Of a DNA stretch of 64,000 nucleotides, positions 25,563-40,361 are shown in pieces; within the stretch, counting starts at the first letter, position 1; each line of letters starts with the position of its first letter. Made by a program: the position numbers and the translations under genes. The stretch spans positions 30,292,289 to 30,356,288 of the forward strand of contig NC_059368.1 in NCBI RefSeq assembly GCF_019703515.2, written 5' to 3'. The DNA is from Myxocyprinus asiaticus (lineage: Eukaryota > Chordata > Actinopteri > Cypriniformes > Catostomidae). A model generated the notes under the pieces. That model saw only the letters and a list, made by a program, of their open reading frames with translations, searched no databases and was not told the DNA's origin.

Positions 25563-26173
25563 AGGAACGGTTCATGCAAAAATGACATTTCTGTCTTCAT
25601 TTACTCAGCCTTGTTCTAACCCTGAATACTGTTATTGTTTTCTGCGAACACAAAAGGCAAAAAAGCACCATTACAGTCTCATAAAAAAATAAAAAGTCCA
25701 TGCATCTTCTGCCCTGTATTCCAAGTCTTCTGAAGTCATACGATAGCTTTGTGTGAGGAACAGACCCAAATTTAAACCCAAATTATTCACTGATATTCTT
25801 ACTATGCCCTAAGCTCACACTTACCACGTTTGCATTTAGTTACTACACATGCGAGAGCCAATGTTGTTTTGAATCTGAATGCAGGCTAGAAATGAGCTTG
25901 GTGGGAGGGCTAGATTATTTGTGAATAATGACTACACTTTTCTGTCTGTTCCTCACAAAAACCTATCGTGTGGCTCCAGAAGAATGGGAACACAGTGCAC
26001 AAGTTGTATAGACTAGATTTATGATACTAATTATTGTCCTTTTTTGGAGCTTGACAACCATCAACTTCAGAAGGCAAGATAAATTTAAACTTTTGTGTTC
26101 CACCAAAAATATAACAGCATATGGTTTTGGAACATTAAGAGGGTGAGTTTTCGTGTTTGGGTGAACTTTTCCT
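25563..26173. mobile_element. TTAA-type element, AGGAATAGTTCACCC family
   Basis: The left end AGGAACGGTTCATGCAAAAA follows TTAA (25559-25562). The right end TTTGGGTGAACTTTTCCT is followed by TCAA, a decayed TTAA. The ends match those of the element at 14348-15865, so this is an internally shorter relative. No open frame of note. Confidence 0.65.
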
Positions 26174-26720
26174 TCAACATCAAAAAAGTGATGCTGAAAT
26201 GTAAAGTCAAACATTAACATGTCATTGTGTATTTTAACAGATTTCATAGTGGTCAGGTCATGAACATGCAGGGTGGAGTTAGTCAGCATGCAAATGAGGT
26301 ATCTGTTAGGACAGCACATTAATCAAAAAGCAAGAAAGAAATGATGGAGAAAAAAAAATGAAGAGAGGGAACAACAGAATTGAGTTATGACTGTGCATGG
26401 CCTGCCTCTAACTGATGACATTTCAGTGATACAGAACATATGATGTTATTGAAAGTTATGGCTTTCATATGAACAGTTAGAGTATAGGATTTTAAAACGG
26501 ACATCTGCACCATTTGAAACCAGTAGGACGTAAATTATAGCAGAGGGGTGTGGGTAATGAAGTACATAAACCATGCCTTAATGAGATACTGTATTTACTA
26601 TCTCTCTTTTTCTTTTTTACTTTTGAAACTGAAACTGCTTTCCCTGAGGCCTAACCAAACTAAGACTGGAGACACTGCTAATTAACTACAGCTGTGTGAG
26701 GAGAGCCAACAGTCACACAT

Positions 26721-26721
26721 G

Positions 26722-26791
<70 letters not shown>
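26721..26791. repeat. (TA)n microsatellite
   Basis: About 70 bases of TA dinucleotides. Confidence 0.98.
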
Positions 26792-26793
<2 letters not shown>

Positions 26794-28451
26794 TACACAG
26801 TCCTTGTTTTAATCAGGAGAAATGCTGAGCATGGGAATATTTTTGCTCCAGACAGTAAGGCAAGCATGTCTCCATATGGGATCTCCATGGAGTCATGGTT
26901 TGGTGTTGTGCCAGCGTTCAGGGGTTTGTATTTTAGGACCACTTCCCTCATCTCCACTACTTTATTCCACAAGGAGTCCGGTCTTCCATGCTGGATTTTT
27001 GTTTTGAGACAGTTTTGGAGTTCCATAACAGCTAAAAGTCTTTGCCCAATCAGTACATTGTTTTTCGTACGGTGTCTAACATGTGTTCCTTGGCAGATTA
27101 GTTTAATTTGTAAGAGGTTAACCCTTGGCCAGATGTCACAATGGGTGTGTCTTCTAATTCAACACCTCAGCAGCTGCGTGGTTATGTTTAGACTTATTTA
27201 CACTCATATAGAATTGTGTTTTTTACAAGCAGATTTTGCATTAAAGTTCAAAGAGTAATATTTAGTGACATTTTACTATTTCTGTTTAGTTTTGGGAAAA
27301 ACATTCAGTTCACTGCATGATTGAGTGACTCTCAGGATACCTGTCAAGAATATATTCGGGTCATATTTCGCCCCTAAATTAAAAAATAATAAAAAATAAA
27401 TTTTATTTTGAAGCCTGTTTTGACAGATTTTTGCAGTTGTGAGATTATTTTCATGGCAACTGAGCACATTTATGCACCATTTCTCATTAATAAGCTGCAA
27501 TAATATTAATAATAATAATAATATAGGATAATTATATTATTTCAATTTTAAAGAATCATTTTGGTATTTGTTATCTTGCCTTTAATGCATGTGGATTTAA
27601 ATTTAAAACCATAAAAACATTTGTATTTATTTATATTTTTTTTTTATGTAATATTGTAAAAATTACTCTAATACAGTGATGGGAATCTAATGAGAATCAC
27701 ATTTTAAAATAACTGATATAATAAATAAATAAATAAATAAAAATAAATAAAAACAATCAAAGATAAAACATCCAGAAGTATTACAGTAATGACAATTTTG
27801 GCAGGAAATGTGTTTATTTATCATGAAAATGATAATCTTGAAAATGAAAATCTTATTGGTTCTTAAATAGGCTTAATTTTCTTTAAGCAAAATGCAACTT
27901 CTTATTTTCCTTTTGATTTTGGGGTAACGTGACCTGGACATGTTTTCATAAGTTCAACGGATTGCAGTTGAAATTAATGCTGTGAATTTCAATGAGGAAT
28001 TTTCAGATCTTCTGACATAGTTGGGTTGAGTTTTAGCTGGTATTCAATCACCTGATTTTCCTTCATTTATCAGTAGATGAGGCATTGCTGTTCTTGAGAA
28101 TTACTTTCTCTAAAAAACAAAAGTCAAACACAACAAGAGCAATGCACCACAGAACACATGCAAACAGAAGAAGGAAGACCAAGAGAGAAAGAAAGAGAGA
28201 CAGAGAGTTAGCCCTGACCACGATAAATCCCTTGATGTTGAGCTACTTCAAATATTTCAAATGGACAGATGAGATGGGGAGGGCTGGTTAATGAATTTGA
28301 GGGATTATGGTTAGGATTCTCTGCTATGAAGTCTACTTATTTCTATAGGTATTCTATATCTGATTATTGGTTTAATGGGGGATGAGCGAAGTAGATGGGA
28401 GGTTTATATGAGTAAGTGATATATTTATATGTATATAAGAGAAGGACTTAC
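26792..28451. other. plpp3 intron 2, unassigned
   Basis: No plpp3 exon. On the minus strand a frame at about 26790-27026 (MELQNCLKTKIQHGRPDSLW, then NKVVEMREVVLKYKPLNAG) is unusually protein-like, but I do not recognise it. It may be a transposon-derived fragment. Confidence 0.4.
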
Positions 28452-28609
28452 AGAAAGGATGGCAATTAGAATGCCAGCGGCAGAGAGCACGACATCGCTT
28501 ATGGTGTCCCCGTTTTTATACGGGTACTGGATGGACTGGTCACTGCAGTAAAACCCGCGATGGTACGGCTTGATTGTGCTAGTTTCAATTATCAGGAAAG
28601 GCAGGCCAG
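28452..28609 (-). CDS. plpp3: plpp3 exon 2a (canonical second exon)
   Basis: This 158-bp exon enters in phase 1 (acceptor GCTGTAG) and ends on a codon boundary before the donor GTAAGTCC. With the G from exon 1 it encodes 53 residues starting [19 protein letters not shown], almost the mammalian PLPP3 sequence at this position. It supplies the rest of TM1, the first extracellular loop ([19 protein letters not shown]) and most of TM2 ([14 protein letters not shown]). The acceptor is unusual: a (TG)n run and then CT-rich DNA lie immediately upstream in the transcribed direction (28612-28690). Exon 2b can replace it; the two cannot be joined together without a frameshift, since 158 plus 155 is not a multiple of three. 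Confidence 0.95.
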
Positions 28610-28611
28610 CT

Positions 28612-28617
28612 ACAGCG

Positions 28618-28648
<31 letters not shown>

Positions 28649-28690
28649 GAGAGAGAGGGAGAGAGGGAGAGAGAAAGAGAGAGAGTTCAG
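28612..28690 (-). promoter_or_regulatory. TG-repeat / CT-rich acceptor tract of exon 2a
   Basis: In the transcribed orientation this is a CT-rich simple repeat followed by about 14 TG repeats, ending seven bases before the AG of exon 2a. UG repeats next to splice sites are known targets of CELF-type and TDP-43-type regulators. Position next to one member of an exclusive exon pair makes a role in exon choice plausible, but that is inference. Confidence 0.4.
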
Positions 28691-29017
28691 GTCATTTACA
28701 GCAAGACACGCGCAGATAGCGGCACAGCAAAGCAAAGCACAGCACAGCACACAGCACACAGCAGCTGAGGAGTATGGGATGTACCAGGCATGGGAGGGTG
28801 ACATGGTAACTCGGTTTTTGAGAGATTAAACCACTATAGCTAACGTCTGTCTGGCTCAAGGAACTGCAATTTAACAGCAATTTCTGCTATACCATGGCTA
28901 TAAACTTTTCATGTATTACTACAACAGCTCTCTCAAAAGACTTAATTTCCATGCAGTTGCCCGCCCGCTCGCCTGGCCCCATGTCCCCTGTCTTTGACCC
29001 CTTATTGGGGCACTTAC

Positions 29018-29172
29018 GCTGGCAATGGGCAGGAGCAGGCCCATGGATGTCAGCACAGAGGAGGGCACAGTGCTGCTTTTAAAGGCGTAGCGGATACTGT
29101 CATCCGCGCAGTAGAACCCACGCTGGTACGGCTGCACTGAAGATTTATGCAACACCATCGAGGGCAGCATGA
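29018..29172 (-). CDS. plpp3: plpp3 alternative exon 2b (mutually exclusive with 2a)
   Basis: This 155-bp exon enters in phase 1 (acceptor TTTTGCATAG) and leaves on a codon boundary (donor GTAAGTG). With the G from exon 1 it encodes 52 residues, starting VMLPSMVLHKSS and containing QPYQRGFYCADDSIRY, the end of TM1 and the first extracellular loop typical of lipid phosphate phosphatases. It is a clear paralogue of exon 2a (shared pattern KPYHRGFYC / QPYQRGFYC, then DxSIxY). Its VM-L-P-S-M opening resembles the alternative second exon known from PLPP1 variant 2. The acceptor is preceded by a long T-rich tract interrupted by single Gs (about 29175-29230). It lies 408 bp upstream, in the transcribed direction, of exon 2a. 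The reading frame is open with no stops, which suggests selection. Confidence 0.85.
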
Positions 29173-29383
29173 CTATGCAAAAAAAACAAAAAAAACAAAA
29201 ACAAAAAAAAAAACAAATAAAAAAATAACAAAAAATAAACACATGGGGAGTGTCATGATACGCACACACTTACCTGAGAGGGTAGGGCTGTTGCTCATTA
29301 CTTAAGTTTTAAACGTAGTAAAAAAAAATCAAAAAGCATGATAACTAAAAGGCTTGATATTTCAAGCAAAATAACGTCAAATG

Positions 29384-29990
29384 TTAAAATAGTTCACCAA
29401 AAAAAACCCAAATCTGTCTCACACTCATGTCATTTCAAACATGAACGTATGCTGTTATTTTTAACATCAAACACAAAATTAGAATTTATTTTTAAATGTT
29501 CCACGGACAGTTCCACACTAGTTAGTGACAATGCTAGGAAGCTAGAAAGCTAAAAAAAAATAAAAAATAAACAAAAAAAAAGGACAACAAGCACATAAAA
29601 AGCACTAAATGCATCATAAAAGTATCTATATGAAAAAAATCTATATGACTCGGGCACTATATCCCAAGACTTCTGAAGCTATACGTTTGCTTTGTGTGAG
29701 GAAAAGACTGAAATTTTGTCATTATTTACTGACAACCTTCTCCTACACAGAAGCTAGCATCTAGCCCAGATACACGTTCAGAATAAAAAAAATTGCGTAT
29801 TATGTATTATGAACAACTTTTAGGATACTTTAATGGTAATTATTTTTTACTTTTTTTGGAGCTAAAGTTACATGAGCCGAGTAACACATTTTCAAAAATC
29901 TGTGTTCCACAGAACAAAACAACAGCATACCAGTTTGGAAAAACACAAGGGCGAGTAAATGATGAAAAAAAAAAATATTTTTTTCCCACC
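29384..29990. repeat. Decayed copy of AGGAATAGTTCACCC repeat family
   Basis: TTAAAATAGTTCACCAAAAA at the left and GGCGAGTAAATGATGAAAAA at the right fit this family. The interior shares AAGACTTCTGAAG and TTTGTGTGAGGAA with 25563-26173. Confidence 0.5.
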
Positions 29991-32865
29991 AATTTTCAAA
30001 GGGAAATTGAGGACAATGATAACAAGCTATAAGTTTAGAAGTTAACTAAATTCAACACTTATTCCAATATCAGGCAAGCTGGGAAGTTCTTCAAGTCTTT
30101 ATCTAATCTTTTTAACAAAGCACCTCCTCAGAGTATTGGTACTACAAGAGCCATGTACACAAATCCAAACATAGCACACATAGTATTCTCTGTATCTGTG
30201 TATCCAATACACATTGCTTTGAAGCAACAGTTTGCATGCTTAGTAATCAAGTAATTCGTGCAAAGCAAAACAATAGCAAGAGAGACTTCCCTCACAGCTC
30301 AGGTTTAAGGCTATTATCAGTGCAAAGTAGCTCACAGCTAAAGACAATGCAGCCTAATGGCATTAAGCAAAGCTTTTATGCAAACAATACTGTATGAGGG
30401 CTTCAGAGACTTAATTCAATACAGATGAGAGCTTATAATGAACTCCAAATCCATCAAAGTTCTAGTATTACATGTTTCTTTGTCCTTATAGTTTTAATAA
30501 AGGATTCAAACTAATTTAGAAAGGGTAATGTTGGGTCTTCATAAGAAGCATGGTGACAGGAATGGCACCTTTTTAATCAACATTGCCTTTATAAATACTG
30601 GATTAGCTATTGCAGTTTGTTGGGCTAAATGACCTACATATGACTCAGAAAGTTTTATAGGCAACAACATACCACACAAATAACACTCCTCATGGGAAGC
30701 ACACAGTAGACTTGAGTTGCTGTTAGCCTGTTGCTAAGCCAACAATTGTGATTTTCAAATAAGCTTTAAAAGCACATAACACATACATATTGGAGCAAAT
30801 AGTATATTTCAAACTGTAGTTAATTTACTATTACTATTTTTGCTGATACTTTTTTTAGCATTGAAAACAATATATTTATAATCTGCATTTCTCATGACTT
30901 GTCTGTCGATTTAGATGAATTATTTCACTGAGTTTGTTACAATGCATTTTGTGACTGCCTTCTCCACAAAGAACAAATGTGATGTTACCTTGGAATTTCA
31001 AAATCATATAAGGGAGCATAAGTCTAGGTAGACAGCTTCCTAGGTTCTTGAGCAAAGCTAATGTGTGGACATTTTGAAGACAGACTGGAGTTCTCAGGTC
31101 ACTAGTGGTTTTGATAAAACATTTTCACAACAGTATGGTTTGTCCTTCCATTACATGAGAACTATAATGGAGACCATTTTGTGGTTAAAAGTAAAAACAA
31201 AACACATATATTTTGGAGGTTTCCCTTGGTGTAAAAATGTACCAACAAACTACATTCACACCAGTTAGGTTATGTGTTGAAACCATGAAGGCGAAAGATT
31301 CCAGGCTGGGACCTCGGCCCAAAATGGCCGACTCATTAAACTGTCACACCTTATGCAAAGCACACGTCAGCTGTCATCAGCCAGCCAACGGCAGGAAAAA
31401 TAAATACCTATTTCTTAATCAAAGCAAACTAAACATAAGACTCAAAGTTGTGGTGGGAGCTTTGAAAGTTCTCCTTGAAGGATTGTAAAATGTGTGAATA
31501 GCAAGAAAAACAAAGCTTTGCTTATGCCGGCCACCCAAATTTCTGGAAAGGTGTTTGGAGCGAACGAGACATGGGGGCATTTGGGTTTTTTGTGATTAAA
31601 GAGAGAGGAGAGGGAAGCCTTGGTGACTGATCTATCATGCACACACTCATACATACAATAAACCAAAACCTAAAGATGTAAGATCAAACCAGCTTTGGGA
31701 ACTAGCACATTTTGAAAAACAGAGTTCTTTGAACTACCCTCAGGGCCTCTTTGATTATTCCCCAGCCAGAAAAATGTCATGACAATGTTCTTTCACACGA
31801 AGTGCAAAATAACATTCAAACTTTAACTTAGATGCACCACAAATGCACCACACCTACATACGATCAAACTCTTCTGTCTTTCCTCTCTCTCTCTCTACCA
31901 TTATACAGACAGGCAATTACCAGAATTAAACGCTACAGACACATTCTGCACCTGTTAAAATAAAGAAATAGAGCTATGGGGCGTAAGAATTTGTGTTTTC
32001 TCACAGGTGCTTGAGCCAGGGATTCTGTAAGCAGACCTAGTCAAATGCTAGACTATTCAAGTCTAGCCAATTCAAACCAAGGTACTAGACTGGGTGAGGG
32101 TTAATCCATAGAGCTATGTTACAGCTTTTTGAAACACATGCAGACATGGATGCACATTCCTCCTTGGCACTACTTGTGATGTTTTAGATCTGCTCTGACC
32201 ACAAGGTCAGATCCACTTAGAGTGTCTGGAAAAAGCCAAATCCTAGTGATCATCTTTCATCATATGTGCACGCATGTTTATGCTTAGACAACAGACATGT
32301 GTCCATATCCATTCTGTTATAATGTGTGTATGTGCATAAGTATACAGCCAAATGGTAAACAAGTATGTTAAATGAGGGGGAAAATGACCCCTAATGATTC
32401 TCAAAGCTAGAGTTTAATGCAAACAAACATTTTGAGACCGTTCCAAAAGTTGTCACTTTTTAAGCTGTAGAGTATTTATGACAGAACATGCATAGTTTTG
32501 GTGGTCACCATAGTATAAACTCAGCGTAATGGAAAGATGTGCACTAAGCAGCCACAAAACCCGAATAATTCTGAACTCAGTGTGCATTTTTGTGAGTATA
32601 GATCTCCATACAGCCACCAACTGTTTTTGAAAGGTCTTCTGTCTGTGCCCAATGATGTTGGCTGTGAGCTCTCATCATGCCAGGATGCCGTTGTTCTACT
32701 GCCCATGCCATCACCCTGAGAGAGGCCTGGTATGCTGGGACTCTCCTTATTCTTCTCTCACTCCCTTTTATTCACTCTTCAACTCTTCAGATGACAAATA
32801 ATGGGCACCTTTGTACCAAAACACAATTTGAGGGACAGCTTCACTCAAAACACTCACTTGTAAGA
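29991..32865. other. plpp3 intron 1, unassigned
   Basis: No exon, RNA gene or well-bounded element recognised. Confidence 0.4.
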
Positions 32866-33075
32866 ACCATAATTGGGTGGAGCCATGGCCTGGCAGTTAG
32901 TGTATGTGCTCCACACATGTTGAATGCCAAGGTGATCACACGGACAATGCTCGTTCGAATTTGGTCTGTGTTTTGTCCAGATTCTCTTCCTACCTGTCTC
33001 TCCCTTCAATTTCATGCCCTCTAAATATTGCCTCTATCACTAAAAAGTGACAAAAGGCCCAAAAAATAAATTATC
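32866..33075 (+). repeat. tRNA-derived SINE
   Basis: The head GAGCCATGGCCTGGCAGTTA has an A-box-like arrangement, and GTTCGAATTTG matches a pol III B box. The tail ends AAAAAATAAA. A second copy with the same layout (CTATGGCATTGTGGTTAG, GTTCGAGTCC) is at 47557-47750. Confidence 0.6.
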
Positions 33076-33143
33076 TGACGCATTTTGTTGTTTTATATCG
33101 ACTATCTCTTTAGCAGTAAAGTAGTACACAGTAACTATGAAAG

Positions 33144-33147
<4 letters not shown>

Positions 33148-33190
<43 letters not shown>
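33148..33190. repeat. (GA)n microsatellite
   Basis: An uninterrupted GA run. Confidence 0.98.
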
Positions 33191-33194
<4 letters not shown>

Positions 33195-35978
33195 AAGGAA
33201 TGGAGGAGCACCAACTAGTCTGTTGTCAGTGCAAAGTTAATTAAATACAAATAAATTCAGTCTGAATCACAATAGATCCATGACTACAGCTAAAGACTCT
33301 AAGTGATGACCTAGAAACACAAAGAGGACACAGTCCAAGTTAACCAGCCATTTGGTGTTCTTGTGTCAAGGAAGCCGCCTTGTAAAATTTCAACAAACGT
33401 ATCTAATATTAAACATACTACGTTCCTTTTCAAGATCAATTTACTCAATGTCTGTTTGTCACCAAATTAGAACCTGTCATGTGATGGGAAAATAGATTCA
33501 ATGACTAATGGCTCAAGGCCACTGAGTTAAGCGTGCATGAACTCTCCATTCGGCCCCTCACTTAACGCTCAATAAGAGCCTAATGAAAAATAACAAGGGG
33601 TCAAAATCTACTGGGGCCTGGAATGCCACACATGCAGCACACATACACATAGCAATCATAAGTGGGTGGCGGAATGCTGCATTGTGGGGGACATTTTTCT
33701 ATTTGCATTATCAGATGTTGGCACGTAGCCCTTATTGGTCTCAGAAGTGGAACGGCCAGATGCCAGTCAGTCGCTACGGGCAACCATCGTTCCAGCTCTT
33801 TACAGCTGCAGACATAGACCAGAACAGAAATCAGTTAGAAATCAATGTTTAAATAAGAAATTAGATGATTCTTATCAGAGACAATCGACTGATGGAGACT
33901 AGTTACACAGGCATGAAGCCTGAAGGAAAAATGTGTTTGTGGATGTGCGACTGATGAACAGGACTCTGCTTTATTTTATTGACATATCTTACATGCACTT
34001 GCGTGAATATTTGTGAGAGTTTGTGACTTAGCGTTTACACTTTTGATCAACTTTATGTGATTTTGTTCAACTAAGTCATGGCACCAGATAAAGCTGCTGG
34101 TAATGCAGTTTGACAGAACCACACTTAACAGACTGGAAAACCAAATTTACATCACCTTTAACTCACTGAAGTCATGCCATTAAAAAGGTTATTTGCTACA
34201 TCTAGATTTTTATCCATCAAGGACCTGATATGGATGTGAAAGGTGAAATTGTGAATTTTTTTCAATGTAAAATTACTTTTTCCTATCCCAGCTTCAAAAC
34301 TGGAAACAACTACGAGTAAGCCATTAGTAGTCTGGTTTCCCCGAAAAGTTTGCTCTGTTTGTTTGAACCGTAGTTTGCTCCGTAGTTTAAATTTTGACAA
34401 CACTGGCAGCACAATCCAACAATGACAATGCAGTAAAAACAAGTTTGGTAAAGATGTTGACCTTTTCTTCAAAACTTCTTAAGGTAATAGAAGTAGAGGT
34501 ATTGACTGTGTGATAGAGTAAAAGTGAACTGCATTGTAAAGCAAATGCTCTGAATGGGTATTAAAGACTGATCTGTCATTATTGGAACATAGATGCTTTG
34601 GTGAAGAGGAAAGAAAGCCTTGTAAACATATATGGAGGAAAGACCTTCTCCCGATAGGGGCCCCATGCCCTTGAACAATGAGTGCACTGAGAGGACAGCA
34701 CAAGGGTCAAAAACAAATACACACACATCTAGGTCTAAGGTTCCATCAGACAGACAAAGCAATCAACAGCAGAACTAAGACAGATCAGTAGCAGGCCAAA
34801 GGTGAGAATTTAGTGTGACTGTGATTGTGTAGCAGAGGCTTGAGGTTAGCTAGCACTAGGTATGACTGAAAATATGGTGGAAAGACTATCATTTCTCCTA
34901 ATCAGCAAATACAGATGCAAATAGATTCTCTCTGAACCTGAATGGTGGCCATGACAACTAGCGCCTGCCTGAGTCATTTGTAGTCTTACAGCTGGCAGCA
35001 GTGTTGTCACGATATCAAAATTTCAGTAGTCGGTACCGATGCCAGTGAAATGTTATGGTTCTCAATACCAGTTTCGATACTAAAGCAAAAATGTGCTAAT
35101 ATGGTAATATGCTATTGAACACACTCCTTTAGCCAATTTAAAGGTAAATTTCAATGTAAATAATAAATTATAAATCAAGTGTTCCAGCAAGTGTTTCTCA
35201 ATTAAGCATGATTTGCTAAACTGTTTATCAGCAGGGCTCTAATGAAATCTGTTTTGTTTTTTCACAAATATTTTTTTAAATTATCTTTCCAGAAAACCAT
35301 GTTTTACCATTTAATTTCATCATCAAAATGGAGTCTAATCAAATTAATTCTTAAAACTTAAAAAAAAAATTAACAAGTAAAAAATGTTGGTGGGCAGGGA
35401 CACAATGGTATCCTATGAGGCCACTAAGGAGCGGGGTGGGGGGTTGTTGTTTAGTTCTCAGCTGCTTTGATGGCTTTATCACTGGTGATCTGCAGAGGGA
35501 TTGTAGCCAGGGCCTTCACACAATGCGAGAGCCTGTAGAGGATGCAGAGAAAGAGAATGGGCATGTAGCTCCTATGGGAATTGCTCTGTTGAGAATGAGT
35601 GGCTCATTGCCAGCTCTCATGAGACTCTCACTGGCTGAAAGACTGAAGCTGAACACAGAAAAGAGAGCCACCCCTGCTGGGAACAAGGGAAATGCAAGAG
35701 GAGGGCTTCATTAATTACTAGGAGAAAGGTAAATGGAGGGAGGGAGAAGAGTGTGGCACTTGAAATCTAATAGGAAGTGCACTGTATATTTAGAACAGTG
35801 TGTGTGTGTTTGTGTGTGGATGTACCGTTTATAGAGCCGCACTGCATGAGATTCATCGGAAGTCAGAGGTGCATTTTAAAATTGATAGACATTTCCGAAA
35901 TGCACACAGATCTATTCTTGCACCCTGACACATAAAACACAAAAACGTACACAGACTAAACACCAAAACACACACATA
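33191..35978. other. plpp3 intron 1, unassigned
   Basis: No exon recognised. Near 34995-35090, TTGTCACGATATCAAAATTT with ATACCAGTTTCGATAC resembles the end of a hAT-type repeat; its partner end was not found. Confidence 0.4.
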
Positions 35979-37607
<1,629 letters not shown>

Positions 37608-38838
37608 TACATGCACAGAGATTAACATTTTCTATGACCTCTGACCTATGAACCCTGCCCTCTGGAATGTGTGGTCTCTGTGGCACTCTGTACTTTTCTT
37701 CTCTACTGCCCCCACTGTAGCACAGAAGCACTGACCTGCACACTAAACACAGATCCATGACCCATCTCTTACTGGTATGTCAGACAGAGACAGTCCCTGA
37801 TAAACAGAAGAGCACAATCCAATACAGACCAATGTGGGTCAACCCAGACCTACTAACCTTATTACAGTCTAAGCTACTAATTAATATTATCTCTACGTGA
37901 CAGAGAATACAGAACATTTTCTGTACACATGCATCTAAAAGTCAGGCCCCTTTGGAGGCATTTTGGAGTTTGATTGGAGTGCAATGTGTCCTAACCTGGT
38001 CTGATGCAACAAATTATATTTATCTATATTATATTATGGTTAGAACAAAAATTCAGATGTAAGATATATGATTTATCCCTTGCAGCTTCTTGCCTAGTTA
38101 GCACACAGGGTGAGAGGAAGAGTTAAATATTTAAGGCAAACAGACATTTAAATGTTTGTTTGGTTCATGGCTGAGAGATCATGTTGTGTGTTTTGGTACT
38201 GAGAGGGACCCCTACAGTCACCATACTTCTCTCTCTCTCTGTATCACTCTGTAAGTTTTGTCTATGCAAGCTGCTGAGGTCAGCATAGCTGTGTACACTG
38301 GCAATCCTACCTTTCTCACTCTCTCAATACTTTAGATAGGCTGTGAGGTTAAAACGTGCTTACGCACAGACATTTTTAGTCACGGAAATCGACGCCAGGG
38401 TTGTACCTTTTAACATCTGAGTAGACAGCCTTGTCGAGGGTCTGATAACACTGTATGCTTATGACTAGGGCAAAATTCAAAATCACATTCTACTCTTAAT
38501 ATTTCTTAATATTACTGTATAAGGCTACTGCAAAAATGGTAACAGTAGTATGGCTGCAAACTTCTGCCAAACATTTGCGGCAAAAACTGGACTGAAAGTC
38601 CATGCGGTTCAAAATATTTTGACATATATCAAATCATAAAATTGAGCCTCCCTTTTTATGTACTGTTTGCATTTGAATGTAGCGTAAGCATATAACTAAC
38701 CTTAACATTGTTACTTCACTTTCAGATTAAAACATTAAAAACTGCTGTGGCAGGTTCAGCCAGGTATTTTTCCTCAGCACTTTTCTTCAACTCCTCTTCC
38801 ATTTTACCAGTTTTTAGGCAATATATACTGTATGTATG

Positions 38839-38841
<3 letters not shown>

Positions 38842-38900
<59 letters not shown>
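38842..38900. repeat. (TA)n microsatellite
   Basis: A pure TA run preceded by TATG repeats. Confidence 0.98.
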
Positions 38901-38903
<3 letters not shown>

Positions 38904-40318
38904 CACATGCACACTTCAAAAAAATTCCACCAGAAAAAAATCATATAATCCAGGCACAACTGGCTTCAACATATTATGATTTGGGACACTAATTTTTATC
39001 TTGCAAACTATTTAGAAAAGATAGAAATTGTTAGGCAGCATTGCAAAATCCTTGCATGCCCTAAACATGTCATAAGTGTTTACTGGAAAAGGAGTATTAA
39101 GAGAATGAAATCAAGCTGTCTGTGAGGTGTTTAACATACATCCCCCCACTGAGATGTTTATTAAATATAAATACATATACATTTCGCCCATCAGGATCCA
39201 AATCAGTGTACTGGGGTGTAATGGACACATTTAGAATCTGCTCTGTTATTTTACATTTTTGATGTCTTCTCCACCCACTCCAGACAGCCCCACAGGAGAC
39301 CAGCAAATGATATATTTATCCAAAAGACGTGAAAGCACATACATAAGATTTACACTGGTTTCTTCTAAGAAAATAAGTGTTTCGACATTTATTTAAATCA
39401 TGCAGTTAATGGGCCTAACATGTCAAAATAAAATACAATAAATCAAGCAGCTAAGGGTTCTAATGTGCCAAGTGTGTCATGTACTTGGTGGGTCTGTTTA
39501 TTCTACCTTTAGGTAAGGAAATGTTGATCGTACTGTACAACTGCTGGCCAGATTCCCAGGGTCAAAGGTCAAACCAGAGGAGTCATGCACATTCAAACTG
39601 AAGGGTCTGAGACAGATTTTCTGGATTTTAAAAGCAACTCTGTGAAAAATGCTATTTGAAAATTAAGTCGCACTATTATTGAAGGTAAAAAAGGTGTTTG
39701 TCTAAAATGTTTTTGCGTGGCAGAAATCATACATTTAGACATCTAAATTTGTGTTAATCATTATCTTGCCTAGGGCAACAAATGATCCAATGCCACTTGG
39801 CGCCCCTTAAAAATACAATAACAAATATGGGTACGTTGTCCCTGGGTCACTTTTTTCTTCTCATAGTAATGTGCAATTAAACAAACAAACTCCAACTATC
39901 TCTTCTTCTCTCTGCCTCTCTCACCAACTCTTTTTAGCATTTCTTTACCAAAGCCAATAAAATGCAATAAACCCCAGTGGCTCAGGAGGAGAAGCTGTTT
40001 TGGACCAAAGGAGTTCTCCTTTTCCCTCCATCAATCCTTTCATCCCTCAGCCCACTTCACAAACCCAAGAGTCAACAGTGTGTCATAATCCTGGAGGTGA
40101 ATGCATTTAGGGGTTAACCCTGGCAACCGCAGCCTGCCTGTGAGCATCTTCAGTGGGGTCAACCCCAGGGACTGCTCCTCTATCACACCCAGCCCTGGAG
40201 CACAGGAGACTTAACAACCAAACTGTCGGAACATAGCAATCTACACTCTACCAGAGAGTAAGAGCTGCATTTAAACATTTTTGTGTGGTGTGTGTAGGAG
40301 CATGAGATCATGGAAATA

Positions 40319-40323
<5 letters not shown>

Positions 40324-40358
<35 letters not shown>
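40324..40358. repeat. (TG)n microsatellite
   Basis: A run of TG dinucleotides. Confidence 0.98.

Positions 40359-40361
<3 letters not shown>

Noticed and set aside
28559..28829. Plus-strand open frame over exon 2a and the CA/GA repeat
   Set aside because: It is the antisense of plpp3 exon 2a and a simple repeat; the minus strand carries the conserved protein.
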